Below are positions 6,195-13,327 of a DNA stretch of 14,307 nt, one piece after another. Source of the DNA: Dehalococcoidia bacterium. Its GTDB lineage: Bacteria; Chloroflexota; Dehalococcoidia; SAR202; UBA826. Under the pieces are notes generated by a model. The model made no database searches and was not told the DNA's origin. It worked only from the letters and a program-made list of their open reading frames with translations. The position numbers and the translations under genes were made by a program. The stretch covers positions 1 through 14,307 of the forward strand of contig DTSF01000090.1 of the NCBI GenBank assembly GCA_012965485.1, written 5' to 3'. How positions within the stretch are numbered: position 1 is the stretch's first letter; each line of letters opens with the position of its first letter.

Positions 6195-7118
6195 ATGAAA
6201 CTGGCGTTTTTTAATAATTTTACTTTGGGGGTTGTTAAAGGGGATAAAATTGTAGATATATCCAAAGCAGTTCCTGTGAATGAGCATAATCATGCCCAAG
6301 GATTGCTCAACAGGATTATAGAATCTTTCGATGATTACAGACCTGGAATCGAAGAATTGGTTGCTGCTGAGCAGGGAGTGGATGTTACCTCTGTAACTTT
6401 TAATTCGCCTATCCCTAAGCCACACAACATTGTTTGTATGGCGGTGAACTACATGGAAGACGGTACCAGGGATGAACCTGCCCCCATCAACGCTTTTCCA
6501 AAATCACCTAACGCTGTACTGCCAGACGGTGGGACTATTGTTTTACCTGATGTACCGGCCACGATATTTGAACCTGAAGCTGAGTTGGCTCTGGTAATAG
6601 GGAAAAAGGCCACTAAAATCAAAGCTGAAGAGGCTTTTGACTACATTTTTGGCTACATGAATTTTATAGACATGTCGGCCAGAGGATTAACCAGCGGGGG
6701 TGGTGTATTTTTTCAGATGAAATCAAGAGATACTTTCGCTCCTATGGGGCCTTATTTGGTTACTGCTGACGAAATTGAAGATCCGCAAAATTTACAAATT
6801 AATCTGCATGTGAATGGAGATCTGAAACAGAATTTTAATACTGATGATATGGCTCACAAAATACCTCGAGCTTTGGAGTGGATAACTTCAATACACACCT
6901 TGGAACCAGGGGATGTATTGGCTACGGGGACTAACCACAGAGGCTTAAGTCCCATTATGGACGGCGACACAGTAACCCTTGAGGGAGAAGGATTGGGTTT
7001 GCTGACTTTGAAAGTTCGAGATGATTTAAAAAGGGAGTGGGAGAGGGCAACTCGATTAGAAAGAGAAGAACAAGGTCACAGTGACACAGCGCCGCAGATT
7101 ACAGGTAAGTACTCATAA
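6195..7118 (+). CDS. Fumarylacetoacetate hydrolase (FAH) family protein
   Basis: The protein has 307 residues from ATG 6195, chosen because MKLAFFNNFTLGVVKGD looks like the family N-terminus and follows GGAGGGAG; ATG 6141 is also in frame but adds an unrelated 18-residue leader. Seen are FPKSPNAV (101-108), EPEAELALVIG (126-136) with metal ligands Glu128 and Glu130, GYMNFIDMSAR (153-163) with the third ligand Asp159, FAPMGP (181-186) and LEPGDVLATGT (236-246). FAH-fold enzymes use Mg or Mn to hydrolyse, decarboxylate, hydrate or isomerise oxo-acids from ring cleavage. The usual NYxxH His is replaced: here it is NYMED, with Asp89 in its place. The C-terminus carries a charged tail rich in Glu and Arg. 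It is divergent from the VOC-monooxygenase operon and probably acts on its product; the exact reaction is unknown. It ends 6 bp from a convergent pseudogene. Confidence 0.87.
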   Translation: MKLAFFNNFTLGVVKGDKIVDISKAVPVNEHNHAQGLLNRIIESFDDYRPGIEELVAAEQGVDVTSVTFNSPIPKPHNIVCMAVNYMEDGTRDEPAPINAFPKSPNAVLPDGGTIVLPDVPATIFEPEAELALVIGKKATKIKAEEAFDYIFGYMNFIDMSARGLTSGGGVFFQMKSRDTFAPMGPYLVTADEIEDPQNLQINLHVNGDLKQNFNTDDMAHKIPRALEWITSIHTLEPGDVLATGTNHRGLSPIMDGDTVTLEGEGLGLLTLKVRDDLKREWERATRLEREEQGHSDTAPQITGKYS

Positions 7119-7124
7119 TCGGTG

Positions 7125-8227
7125 TTAAATCGACCTGGCATCTTCAATAGCCGTTGCAAATATTCTGAGAAGTTCATTGTTTGCCTTCCTCAATATGGAA
7201 AGATTCACGGTCAGATGTAGAATTTTCTCTGACTCTGTGTCAGTGTTAATGAAGACGTTTTGAGATCGGAGGCTTTCGTATAATTTTGCTAGGTCTACAT
7301 TCTGATCGATTTCGACAGGGATGATGTTAGAACCGTCTCGGTATCGCTTCACACTAATATTTGGTAATTCATCAAGAGATTCCAGCAATTCAGCTGATTT
7401 CTCGTTTGCTAGTTCTGCATCAGTTTGAAAAGTTTCAAGTCCGTTTAGAGCCAGAGCCGCTGCTAAAGAGGCAGATGGCAAACTACCGCCAAACATTCTC
7501 CTCACATGGTAAAGGTTCTCACAAAATTCTTTCGTTCCTGCTAGTACCGCTCCGTAAAGGGCTCCAAAATATTTCCACATTGATATATAAACAGTATCGA
7601 ACAGTTTGCTGTAGGTTTCCAAACCAATTTTAGTGACAGCACTCGCTATAAAAAGGCGAGCCCCATCCAGATGAGTGGGGATTCCTTGTTCGTGGCAGTA
7701 ACCGGTTACATCTTTCATCGCTTCATATGGCATTACCCTTCCGTAACATCACCTAACGGGTGTTTCAATAACCACGGCACCTACGGGAGTAGTCACCCTC
7801 CCACTGATTGATGTATTTAAAGCCCCTTTTAGCTCATCCAGACTAAAATATGGTTTGTTCGGGGCAACAGGAATTAAATTTATTCCACTAAGTTGCTGGA
7901 CGGAATCTCCACTATCTTGGTAAATATGGCTTTGTTCCGGAACAATAGCCCTTTTGTTTGATAAGCATAACTTTCTAATTGCTACGTGGTTGGCTAAAGT
8001 TCCGGTTGGAAAAAAACAGAAGCTTCCTTTCCCAGTTTTTGCGCCATAGTCGTCTCTAAAATTTCCACCTCACCGCCAATAAAATAGCTATCTTCTAATA
8101 TTTTTTTTGATTCTGAAATATGTTTAAGGTGGTTAATGAATTCAATATTGTAAGACGGAGCATCATCTCCATAAAAGAATACGGACTGTTCTTGAGGGTT
8201 TATGTCCACGCTGTTAGTGGAATTCAT
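7125..8227 (-). pseudogene. Threonine aldolase/beta-eliminating lyase family, broken by frameshift and in-frame TGA
   Basis: Joined across its lesions this would be a protein of about 367 residues, full length for the family. The N-terminal part (8227 down to about 8009) has FFYGDDAPSYN, DSYFIGGEVE and LGKEASVFF. At the run of seven A at 8010-8016 (T on the coding strand) the frame breaks; in the next frame PTGTLANHVAIRKL continues through QSHIYQDSGDSV to VVIETPVR. There a TGA (7749-7751) interrupts, probably from CGA Arg, since homologs usually have Arg after PVR. The same frame goes on with CYGRVMPYEAM, HLDGARLFIAS and YISMWKYFGALYG, which holds the PLP lysine, to the TAG at 7125. The product would have cleaved L-threonine-type beta-hydroxy amino acids using PLP. 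The start ATG 8227 has AAGGAA about 8 bases upstream. A homopolymer read error could explain the frameshift but not the TGA. Confidence 0.87.
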
Positions 8228-8287
8228 GGCAGGTATTCCTTTTCAGTATATTTTGATTGTCTTAGCAATTTATCGGTGTTCTGAGTA

Positions 8288-8293
8288 TATAAT
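8288..8293 (+). promoter_or_regulatory. Consensus -10 box TATAAT before the muconolactone-isomerase-like gene
   Basis: A perfect TATAAT ends 19 bp before ATG 8313, leaving a leader of roughly 13 nt that contains GGGAG. A matching -35 box is not seen (best is TTAGCA at 8262-8267 with 20-bp spacing). The gap 8228-8312 is shared with the divergent threonine aldolase pseudogene. Confidence 0.4.
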
Positions 8294-8302
8294 TTCCATC
8301 AC

Positions 8303-8307
8303 GGGAG
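8303..8307 (+). promoter_or_regulatory. Shine-Dalgarno GGGAG that decides the start at 8313
   Basis: GGGAG is five bases before ATG 8313. The frame stays open further upstream, into the start of the divergent gene and past the TATAAT box, so this site and the family-like MLFLV N-terminus support starting at 8313. Confidence 0.6.
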
Positions 8308-8312
8308 CAAGT

Positions 8313-8591
8313 ATGTTATTTCTAGTAGTTAGTTCACCAAATCCTCAAAGACCTTCAGAAGTCAAAGAACAAAGGCGAAAATACTGGCCGTGGGCTCAAG
8401 ATAAATTAGACACAGGTTTGGCGATAAGTTTTTATGCTCGTACCGGAAGAGGTGCAGTGGCCATATTTGACGTCGATTCCAACGACGTGCTCCACCGTCT
8501 TCTTAACGAATGGTCAGAAATTGTTCCAGTAAAATTTGATATCTATCCGTTACTGGACGCGGAGTCAATAAAGTCTTTTTTGGAGAGCTGA
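8313..8591 (+). CDS. Muconolactone delta-isomerase-like small protein
   Basis: A 92-residue protein from ATG 8313. It begins MLFLVVSS, and its second half, GAVAIFDVDSNDVLHRLLNE (47-66) then VPVKFDIYPLLD, follows the alpha+beta barrel pattern of muconolactone isomerase and its relatives (FDVxSNDxLHxLL, then a final strand with xPL). Length matches the 90-96 residues of that family. Muconolactone isomerase moves a double bond in the beta-ketoadipate pathway; many relatives have unknown roles, so only the fold is claimed. It is followed after 39 bp by the D-threonine-aldolase-like gene on the same strand, likely in one transcript. No other beta-ketoadipate genes apart from a PcaC-like one are in the window. 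Confidence 0.65.
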   Translation: MLFLVVSSPNPQRPSEVKEQRRKYWPWAQDKLDTGLAISFYARTGRGAVAIFDVDSNDVLHRLLNEWSEIVPVKFDIYPLLDAESIKSFLES

Positions 8592-8630
8592 CCGGCAAAT
8601 ATTTGAGTTAATGATTTGACAGGAGGGACA

Positions 8631-9740
8631 ATGCAGCAGGGCATATATAAATTGGCTAATCCAAACGCTCTAGATACACCTGCTATGCTTACGTATTCCC
8701 ATATTGTGGAAGAAAATATTGATGAAATTATTCGTATTTGTGGTGAGCCAGAAAATGTTGTACCGCACGCGAAGACACATAAATCTTCTGATGTCCTGAA
8801 TATCCAATTGAATAGAGGAATAAAATCTTTTAAATGTGCGACGTTGAAAGAAGCCGAAGTAGTAGCAGGGTGCGGCGTGAGCGAAATTGTCATTGCATAT
8901 CCGATGGTGCATCCAAGGAAACTGGAAAGGTTTTCTGACCTGATCAAATCGTTCCCAGGCACAGATTTTAGGGCAATTGCCAGCACCAAAGTGCATTTGA
9001 ATCTTTTATCTGAAGTTTCCAAAGTGATAGACGCAGATATTGGTGTCTATATGGACCTTGATACAGGAATGCGTAGGACCGGAGTTCAACCCGGCATCAC
9101 CGCTAATGAATTCTACCAAAGCATTGATGATACTGATGGGTTAAGCCCCATTGGTGTACATGTGTTTGATGGTGAGACTTTATATATCCCAAATTTTCAA
9201 GAAAGGAGCCTTATTGTTAAGAGGAACATCGGGCTGTTGGAGGAAATCTGGTGTGCTGCAAATTCTAGTGGCATACAAGTTAAGGATAATCTTGCAGGGG
9301 GATCGTGGTCGTTTCAACACTATGCAGACCATCCCAATATTCGACCAACACCTGGAACCTGGATTTACTGGGACACCCGAAATGCCGAAATGGAAGAATT
9401 AGGATTTCGCATAGCCAGTTTAATATTGGGTCAGATAGTTGATGAAGATGCCGAGATGGATACAGTCACTATTGATATAGGATCTAAATCCTGTTCTTCG
9501 GATCAACCCCTCCAACATAGATTTAAACTAGTTCAATATCCCGATACTGAGCTCGTTTTTCAAAATGAGGAACATGCGGTTGTTAGGTTGAATGGAACTT
9601 CACTAAATGTGGGCGATTTTGTCATGGCAGCGCCTGGACATGCTTGCACATTGACGGTTAAATTCCCTTATACAAATGTGGTGTCTAAAGATGGTGAGGT
9701 AGTGGGCATGTATGTGCACGATGCAAGAGATAGGATTTAA
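8631..9740 (+). CDS. D-threonine aldolase/D-serine dehydratase-like PLP enzyme (fold type III)
   Basis: A 369-residue protein with PHAKTHK (45-51), the motif whose first lysine (Lys48) forms the PLP Schiff base, then DLDTGMRRTG (142-151), AGGSWSF (222-228), and C-terminal PGHAC (335-339), matching the His and Cys pair (His337, Cys339) that binds the metal in this family. Members are an alanine-racemase-like barrel with a C-terminal beta domain and act on D-threonine, D-serine, D-threo-3-hydroxyaspartate or related beta-hydroxy amino acids, by retro-aldol cleavage or dehydration. Which reaction cannot be told. ATG 8631 was chosen over TTG 8616 because AGGAGG (8621-8626) lies just before it and inside the longer frame. 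Next to it is the broken L-type threonine aldolase gene. Its stop TAA touches the stop of the convergent glutaredoxin gene. Confidence 0.85.
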   Translation: MQQGIYKLANPNALDTPAMLTYSHIVEENIDEIIRICGEPENVVPHAKTHKSSDVLNIQLNRGIKSFKCATLKEAEVVAGCGVSEIVIAYPMVHPRKLERFSDLIKSFPGTDFRAIASTKVHLNLLSEVSKVIDADIGVYMDLDTGMRRTGVQPGITANEFYQSIDDTDGLSPIGVHVFDGETLYIPNFQERSLIVKRNIGLLEEIWCAANSSGIQVKDNLAGGSWSFQHYADHPNIRPTPGTWIYWDTRNAEMEELGFRIASLILGQIVDEDAEMDTVTIDIGSKSCSSDQPLQHRFKLVQYPDTELVFQNEEHAVVRLNGTSLNVGDFVMAAPGHACTLTVKFPYTNVVSKDGEVVGMYVHDARDRI

Positions 9741-9980
9741 CTAAAGCCCCAACTTCTCTGCTAATTCCTCATCTGTTGGTTCAACTAGAAACGATCCGTC
9801 CGAAAAAATAATAGTGGGAACTCGTTGGTTACCGTTATTTATTTTTTTGATATATTCCTGATACTCTGGTTCTTTGTCGACATCCGTCCAAGAATAGGAT
9901 ATTTCATTTCGGTCAAAAAATGCCTTAGCTTGAGTGCAATCTCCGCACCACGTCGTACCGTACATTTTGATGGAATCCAT
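9741..9980 (-). CDS. Mycoredoxin-like glutaredoxin
   Basis: A 79-residue thioredoxin-fold protein. The start ATG (9978-9980) has GAGGAG six bases upstream; a longer open frame from 10058 adds 26 residues without family character. Visible are IKMYGTTWCGDC with the redox pair Cys12 and Cys15, DVDKEPEYQEYI, and NNGNQRVPTIIF with the cis-proline loop VPT. The pattern MYGTTWC-x-x-C with NGNQxVPT is that of mycoredoxin-1 of actinobacteria and similar small proteins in Chloroflexota, where the site is often CGYC or CGDC. It should reduce mixed disulfides with low-molecular-weight thiols in the cytoplasm; a mycothiol partner is inference. It is a single gene, convergent with the D-threonine-aldolase-like gene with zero bases between stops and divergent from the CoA-transferase. 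Confidence 0.87.
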   Translation of the reverse strand: MDSIKMYGTTWCGDCTQAKAFFDRNEISYSWTDVDKEPEYQEYIKKINNGNQRVPTIIFSDGSFLVEPTDEELAEKLGL

Positions 9981-10006
9981 TAATAACTCCTCTGAATTGG
10001 CTCCAC

Positions 10007-10036
10007 ATTCTAGGCGTTCTAATACTATCTGAACAA
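10007..10036 (-). promoter_or_regulatory. Candidate promoter of the glutaredoxin gene
   Basis: On the minus strand TTGTTC (plus 10031-10036, 3 of 6) and TAGAAT (plus 10007-10012, 5 of 6) are 18 bp apart. Transcription would start near 10000, about 20 nt before the ATG and including GAGGAG. On the plus strand of the same gap, TATACT at 10040-10045 could be the -10 of the CoA-transferase gene but lacks a clear -35. Confidence 0.35.
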
Positions 10037-10082
10037 GTATATACTGCCACTTGATCACTTATGTTACAGGGAGGTAGTAAAG

Positions 10083-11267
10083 ATGGAAAAGGCTTTAGAA
10101 GGGATTAGAATTTTGGATTTAACTCAATATGAAGCTGGACCGTCTTGCACTCAAGTGTTGGGGTGGTTGGGGGCTGATGTTATTAAAGTCGAGCAGCCGG
10201 GGAAGGGGGATCCTGGTCGGTCTGTACAGCTTTCAGATACTAACAAGACTTCGCCGTATTTTTTAAATTTCAATAGTAATAAGCGAAGTGTAACTCTAGA
10301 TCTAAAGGACGATAAGCACAGGGAAGTGTTTGGAGATCTGGTAACTAAATGTGATGTTTTGGTTGAAAACTTCGCTTCTGGAGTTTTGGAGAGATTAGGG
10401 TATACCTATGACACTTTGTCCAATATCAATTCACAAATAATATTCGCAAGAATAAAAGGTTTTGGGACATATGGACCTTACAGTGAGTATAAAAGCTTTG
10501 ATCCAGTAGCCCAGGCAGCGGGGGGGGCCATGGCAGTAACTGGCATACCGGGAGGGCCTCCTTTGAAGCCCGGCCCGAACATTGGAGATAGTGGTACGGG
10601 TTTGCATGGGGTGGTTGGAATATTAGCTGCCATCATACAGAGACAGGCCACAGGAAAGGGCCAGGTACTGGAGGTCTCAATGCAAGATGCCGTAGTTAGT
10701 TTGTCCAGGGCTTCGATGAGTACATACAGCGATACGGGTGAACCTCCTGCTCGAAGAGGTCCCAGAACGCCGGGCCGTGCGGGGGCCGGTATATACAAGT
10801 GCGCCCCCGGAGGACCAGATGATTACGTTTATGTTTTGGCCATGTCTCAACGGAGAAATATCTGGGAAGATTTCATGAATGCGATAGGCAGAGAAGATTT
10901 GTGTGATTCTGAAATTTTTGATAACCCCAATAAAAATTCAGAAGAAATAGATTCGGTGATTGAGGATTGGACAACAAAAAATACTAAACAGGAGGCTATG
11001 TCAGTTTTGGGGGATGCAGGAATTCCCTGCGGAGCTGTTTTAAACGCCCGAGACATCTACAATAATGAACACCTACAGCAAAGGGACATGATAGTCGATA
11101 TAGAGCATCCTGACAGGGGAGAGTTTCAAGTGCTAGGGTGTCCTATCAAGCTTTCAGATTCAGTTGCAGAAATAACTAGCCCCCCTTTATTGGGGCAACA
11201 CACAAAAGAAATTCTTTCTGAGGTTTTAGGTTATACCGAGGATCGGATTAAATCGGTTATTGATTAA
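10083..11267 (+). CDS. CoA-transferase family III (CaiB/BaiF-type)
   Basis: A 394-residue protein, usual length for the family. The N-terminal Rossmann part has LEGIRILDLTQYEAGPSC, ADVIKVE and NKRSVTLDL, followed by DVLVENFASGVLERLG; then KPGPNIGDSGTG places the catalytic Asp at residue 169, the same number as in formyl-CoA transferase. This Asp forms the acyl anhydride that moves CoA from a donor acyl-CoA to an acceptor carboxylic acid in the cytoplasm. Donor and acceptor are not predictable. AGGGAGGT (10068-10075) lies seven bases before ATG 10083, a strong ribosome site. It ends 4 bp from the stop of the PcaC-like gene on the other strand. It could activate a carboxylic acid made by the neighbouring oxidative enzymes, but shared regulation is not visible. 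Confidence 0.92.
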   Translation: MEKALEGIRILDLTQYEAGPSCTQVLGWLGADVIKVEQPGKGDPGRSVQLSDTNKTSPYFLNFNSNKRSVTLDLKDDKHREVFGDLVTKCDVLVENFASGVLERLGYTYDTLSNINSQIIFARIKGFGTYGPYSEYKSFDPVAQAAGGAMAVTGIPGGPPLKPGPNIGDSGTGLHGVVGILAAIIQRQATGKGQVLEVSMQDAVVSLSRASMSTYSDTGEPPARRGPRTPGRAGAGIYKCAPGGPDDYVYVLAMSQRRNIWEDFMNAIGREDLCDSEIFDNPNKNSEEIDSVIEDWTTKNTKQEAMSVLGDAGIPCGAVLNARDIYNNEHLQQRDMIVDIEHPDRGEFQVLGCPIKLSDSVAEITSPPLLGQHTKEILSEVLGYTEDRIKSVID

Positions 11268-11271
11268 CAAT

Positions 11272-11655
11272 TTACGAGGCTAGTTCGCCCATCTCCTGCA
11301 GAGTCTTTTTTACTATTTTGATGGATGAAACGGCCGCTGGCACACCTGCATAAGCGGAGGCATGTATCAAAAGACCGACTATCTCGTCGGGTGTGACGCC
11401 GTTGTTTATAGCACCTCTTGTGTGCAGGCCTATTTCACCTTCAGCACGGAGCGCGACCAAAACTGAGAGGGTTATAAGGCTTTTTGTCTTCTTATCTAGA
11501 GGTCCTCTCGTCCACACTCCTCCCCATGCATTTTCGGTTATAAATTCCTGGAAAGGTCTATCAAAATCTGTTGCTCTGGCAAAAGATTCCTCCACATACT
11601 CTTCACCAAGTACTGATTTTCTCATCTCTAAACCTTGATCAAATTGGCTAGGCAT
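11272..11655 (-). CDS. Carboxymuconolactone decarboxylase family protein (PcaC-like)
   Basis: A 127-residue protein from ATG 11653-11655. It begins MPSQFDQGLEMRKSVLGEEY, continues with ENAWGGVWTR (41-50), LDKKTKSLITLSVLVALR (53-70) and LHTRGAINNGVTPDEI (77-92), matching gamma-carboxymuconolactone decarboxylase from end to end. The CxxC of AhpD-type relatives is absent, which favours the PcaC branch. PcaC decarboxylates 4-carboxymuconolactone in protocatechuate breakdown, but many family members do other things. An ATG at 11668-11670 is also in frame and would add five residues; I prefer the inner start because GGAG (plus 11665-11668) is nine bases before it, while nothing precedes the outer one. 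It is the last gene of the minus-strand operon with the GMC oxidoreductase and enolase-family gene. Confidence 0.85.
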   Translation of the reverse strand: MPSQFDQGLEMRKSVLGEEYVEESFARATDFDRPFQEFITENAWGGVWTRGPLDKKTKSLITLSVLVALRAEGEIGLHTRGAINNGVTPDEIVGLLIHASAYAGVPAAVSSIKIVKKTLQEMGELAS

Positions 11656-11713
11656 TTTCGATTGCTCCATTAGTTAAATTCGATTAGATTGCGTGCACTA
11701 AAGTATTTCTGTA

Positions 11714-13279
11714 TTAGCTACCTTCTCTGATGAAATCAGATATTCTTTCAGCAATTGTCATAACAGTAACGTTAATGTTTGCCCTAACGCACTCTGGCAT
11801 AATAGAGGCGTCGACAACTCTTAAACTTTTAATGCCGTGGACTTTTCCCGTTTGGTCAACTACTGAATTGGGATCAGATTTAGGCCCCATTTTGGCAGTG
11901 CAGGAGATATGGTGGCCAGTTGTGACCTCCTTCATCAACCAGGAATCTAGCGATTTATCCGATTGCAAATCAGTGTCTAGCGGGGTTAATCGTTCCTCAA
12001 TGAGAGATGACATGGCAGGATGATTTTCTAAACCTACTAACATTTTCACGCCTTCACGGAATCGTCTTCGATCTTCTTCCTCTGCTAGGTAATTGTAGTC
12101 AAGGTATGGTTGGTCTCTGTAATCACTTGAGTTTAACCTTACCTCCCCTTTCCCTTTGGCCAAATTAATGCAGAGATTCGTTTGTATTCCTATCGGGTTG
12201 GTTCTTAATCCACCTCTTTCTGGTCTGTCGCTTGCTACAGCCATCATATAAACAATCATATCGTTTTCAAGACCTGAGTCTTCAGCTGTATATCGAAGAG
12301 TCAACTGTATCCTCGGCCCTAGTGAATCCAGCTCTACACCCGGCTTTGTTTTCCATGTTACGTATACCATTGGATGGTCAGCTAGATTCTGCCCGACTGC
12401 TGGGGCATCATGGATCGTTTCAATTCCATGGCTACTGAGATGATTTCTTGGCCCGACTCCGGATAGCATGAGTATTTGAGGGGAAACTACCGCACCAGCA
12501 CTAAGTATTATTTCTTCCCCTTCTAGAACGAAAGTCTCGTCTCCTGACACCACTTCCACTCCTATGGCTTTAGGTTCGTTGCCTGAGGTATCAAATATAA
12601 TTTTCTTTACCACTACTTCCGGGCGTATTGTTAGATTTAATCTATGCCTGGATAACCCCAGATAGCCTATAGCTGTTGACCACCTTATTCCATTTGGATT
12701 GTTAAGTGGTAACGGTCCAACACCGGTCGTGCCTGGTGCATTGGCATCTTCGCAGGCGGGGAAACCAGCATCCAAACAAGCATGTTCAAAAGCCTCACTT
12801 GCTGGAAGCCATTTGTCTCTTGGAAATCTATGGCAAATTATTGGGCCAGTAGACCCGTGAAAATCTCCTGGGTCATCTTGGTATGTGGTATCGGTCTCCA
12901 CCTTATTGAAATATGGCACCAGTTGCTGGTAATCCCATAAATCATTGCCCAAATCAGACCAGTTGTCATAGTCTTGAGGAATGCCTCTAAGAAATATTTG
13001 GCCGTTGATTGCGCTCGAGCCGCCTGTAACTTTACCTCTTGGGACTGTTATCTCAGCTTCGTCAGTTCCCCTTGCTGTGTATTGCCAATCGTGATCACTG
13101 GTGGATATTTCTGTCCCCGTAGCATAGCCATATTTGATCTCTTCCGGGAGGCTATCTAGATCTGGGTAGTCAGGTCCAGCTTCAAGCAAAAGGACTGACT
13201 TATTTGGGTCTTCGGTTAATCGGGTAGCTAAGATGGATCCGGCGGAACCTGCTCCGATTATGATTGTGTCGTATTTCAT
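11714..13279 (-). CDS. GMC-family FAD oxidoreductase (choline dehydrogenase-like)
   Basis: A 521-residue protein starting with the FAD-binding GAGSAG (9-14) and LLEAG (31-35). It has GMC signature 1 within PRGKVTGGSSAINGQIFLRG (80-99), signature 2 as AGAVVSPQILMLSGVGP (261-277), then the catalytic His457 in GHHISCTAKMG and Asn501/Asn503 in NINVTVMTIAER near the end. The usual HPVGTC-R-MG reads HISCTAKMG here, a modest deviation. GMC enzymes oxidise primary or secondary alcohols to aldehydes, ketones or acids with FAD, passing electrons to oxygen or a quinone. No signal peptide is seen, so it is probably cytoplasmic. ATG 13277-13279 is preceded by AAGGAA about ten bases upstream. It is the middle gene of an operon with the enolase-family gene (48 bp upstream) and the PcaC-like gene downstream. 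The substrate is unknown. Confidence 0.92.
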   Translation of the reverse strand: MKYDTIIIGAGSAGSILATRLTEDPNKSVLLLEAGPDYPDLDSLPEEIKYGYATGTEISTSDHDWQYTARGTDEAEITVPRGKVTGGSSAINGQIFLRGIPQDYDNWSDLGNDLWDYQQLVPYFNKVETDTTYQDDPGDFHGSTGPIICHRFPRDKWLPASEAFEHACLDAGFPACEDANAPGTTGVGPLPLNNPNGIRWSTAIGYLGLSRHRLNLTIRPEVVVKKIIFDTSGNEPKAIGVEVVSGDETFVLEGEEIILSAGAVVSPQILMLSGVGPRNHLSSHGIETIHDAPAVGQNLADHPMVYVTWKTKPGVELDSLGPRIQLTLRYTAEDSGLENDMIVYMMAVASDRPERGGLRTNPIGIQTNLCINLAKGKGEVRLNSSDYRDQPYLDYNYLAEEEDRRRFREGVKMLVGLENHPAMSSLIEERLTPLDTDLQSDKSLDSWLMKEVTTGHHISCTAKMGPKSDPNSVVDQTGKVHGIKSLRVVDASIMPECVRANINVTVMTIAERISDFIREGS

Positions 13280-13327
13280 GCTGTGAATATTCCTTAAATC
13301 ATATTGGATTATTTACTATGGTGAAGT

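Noticed and set aside
8202..8312. Upstream extension of the muconolactone-isomerase-like gene
   Set aside because: It overlaps the start of the divergent gene and contains the TATAAT box; the family N-terminus begins at 8313.
9981..10058. N-terminal extension of the glutaredoxin
   Set aside because: Not needed for the fold, covers the likely promoter, and the GAGGAG site is correctly spaced for the ATG at 9980.
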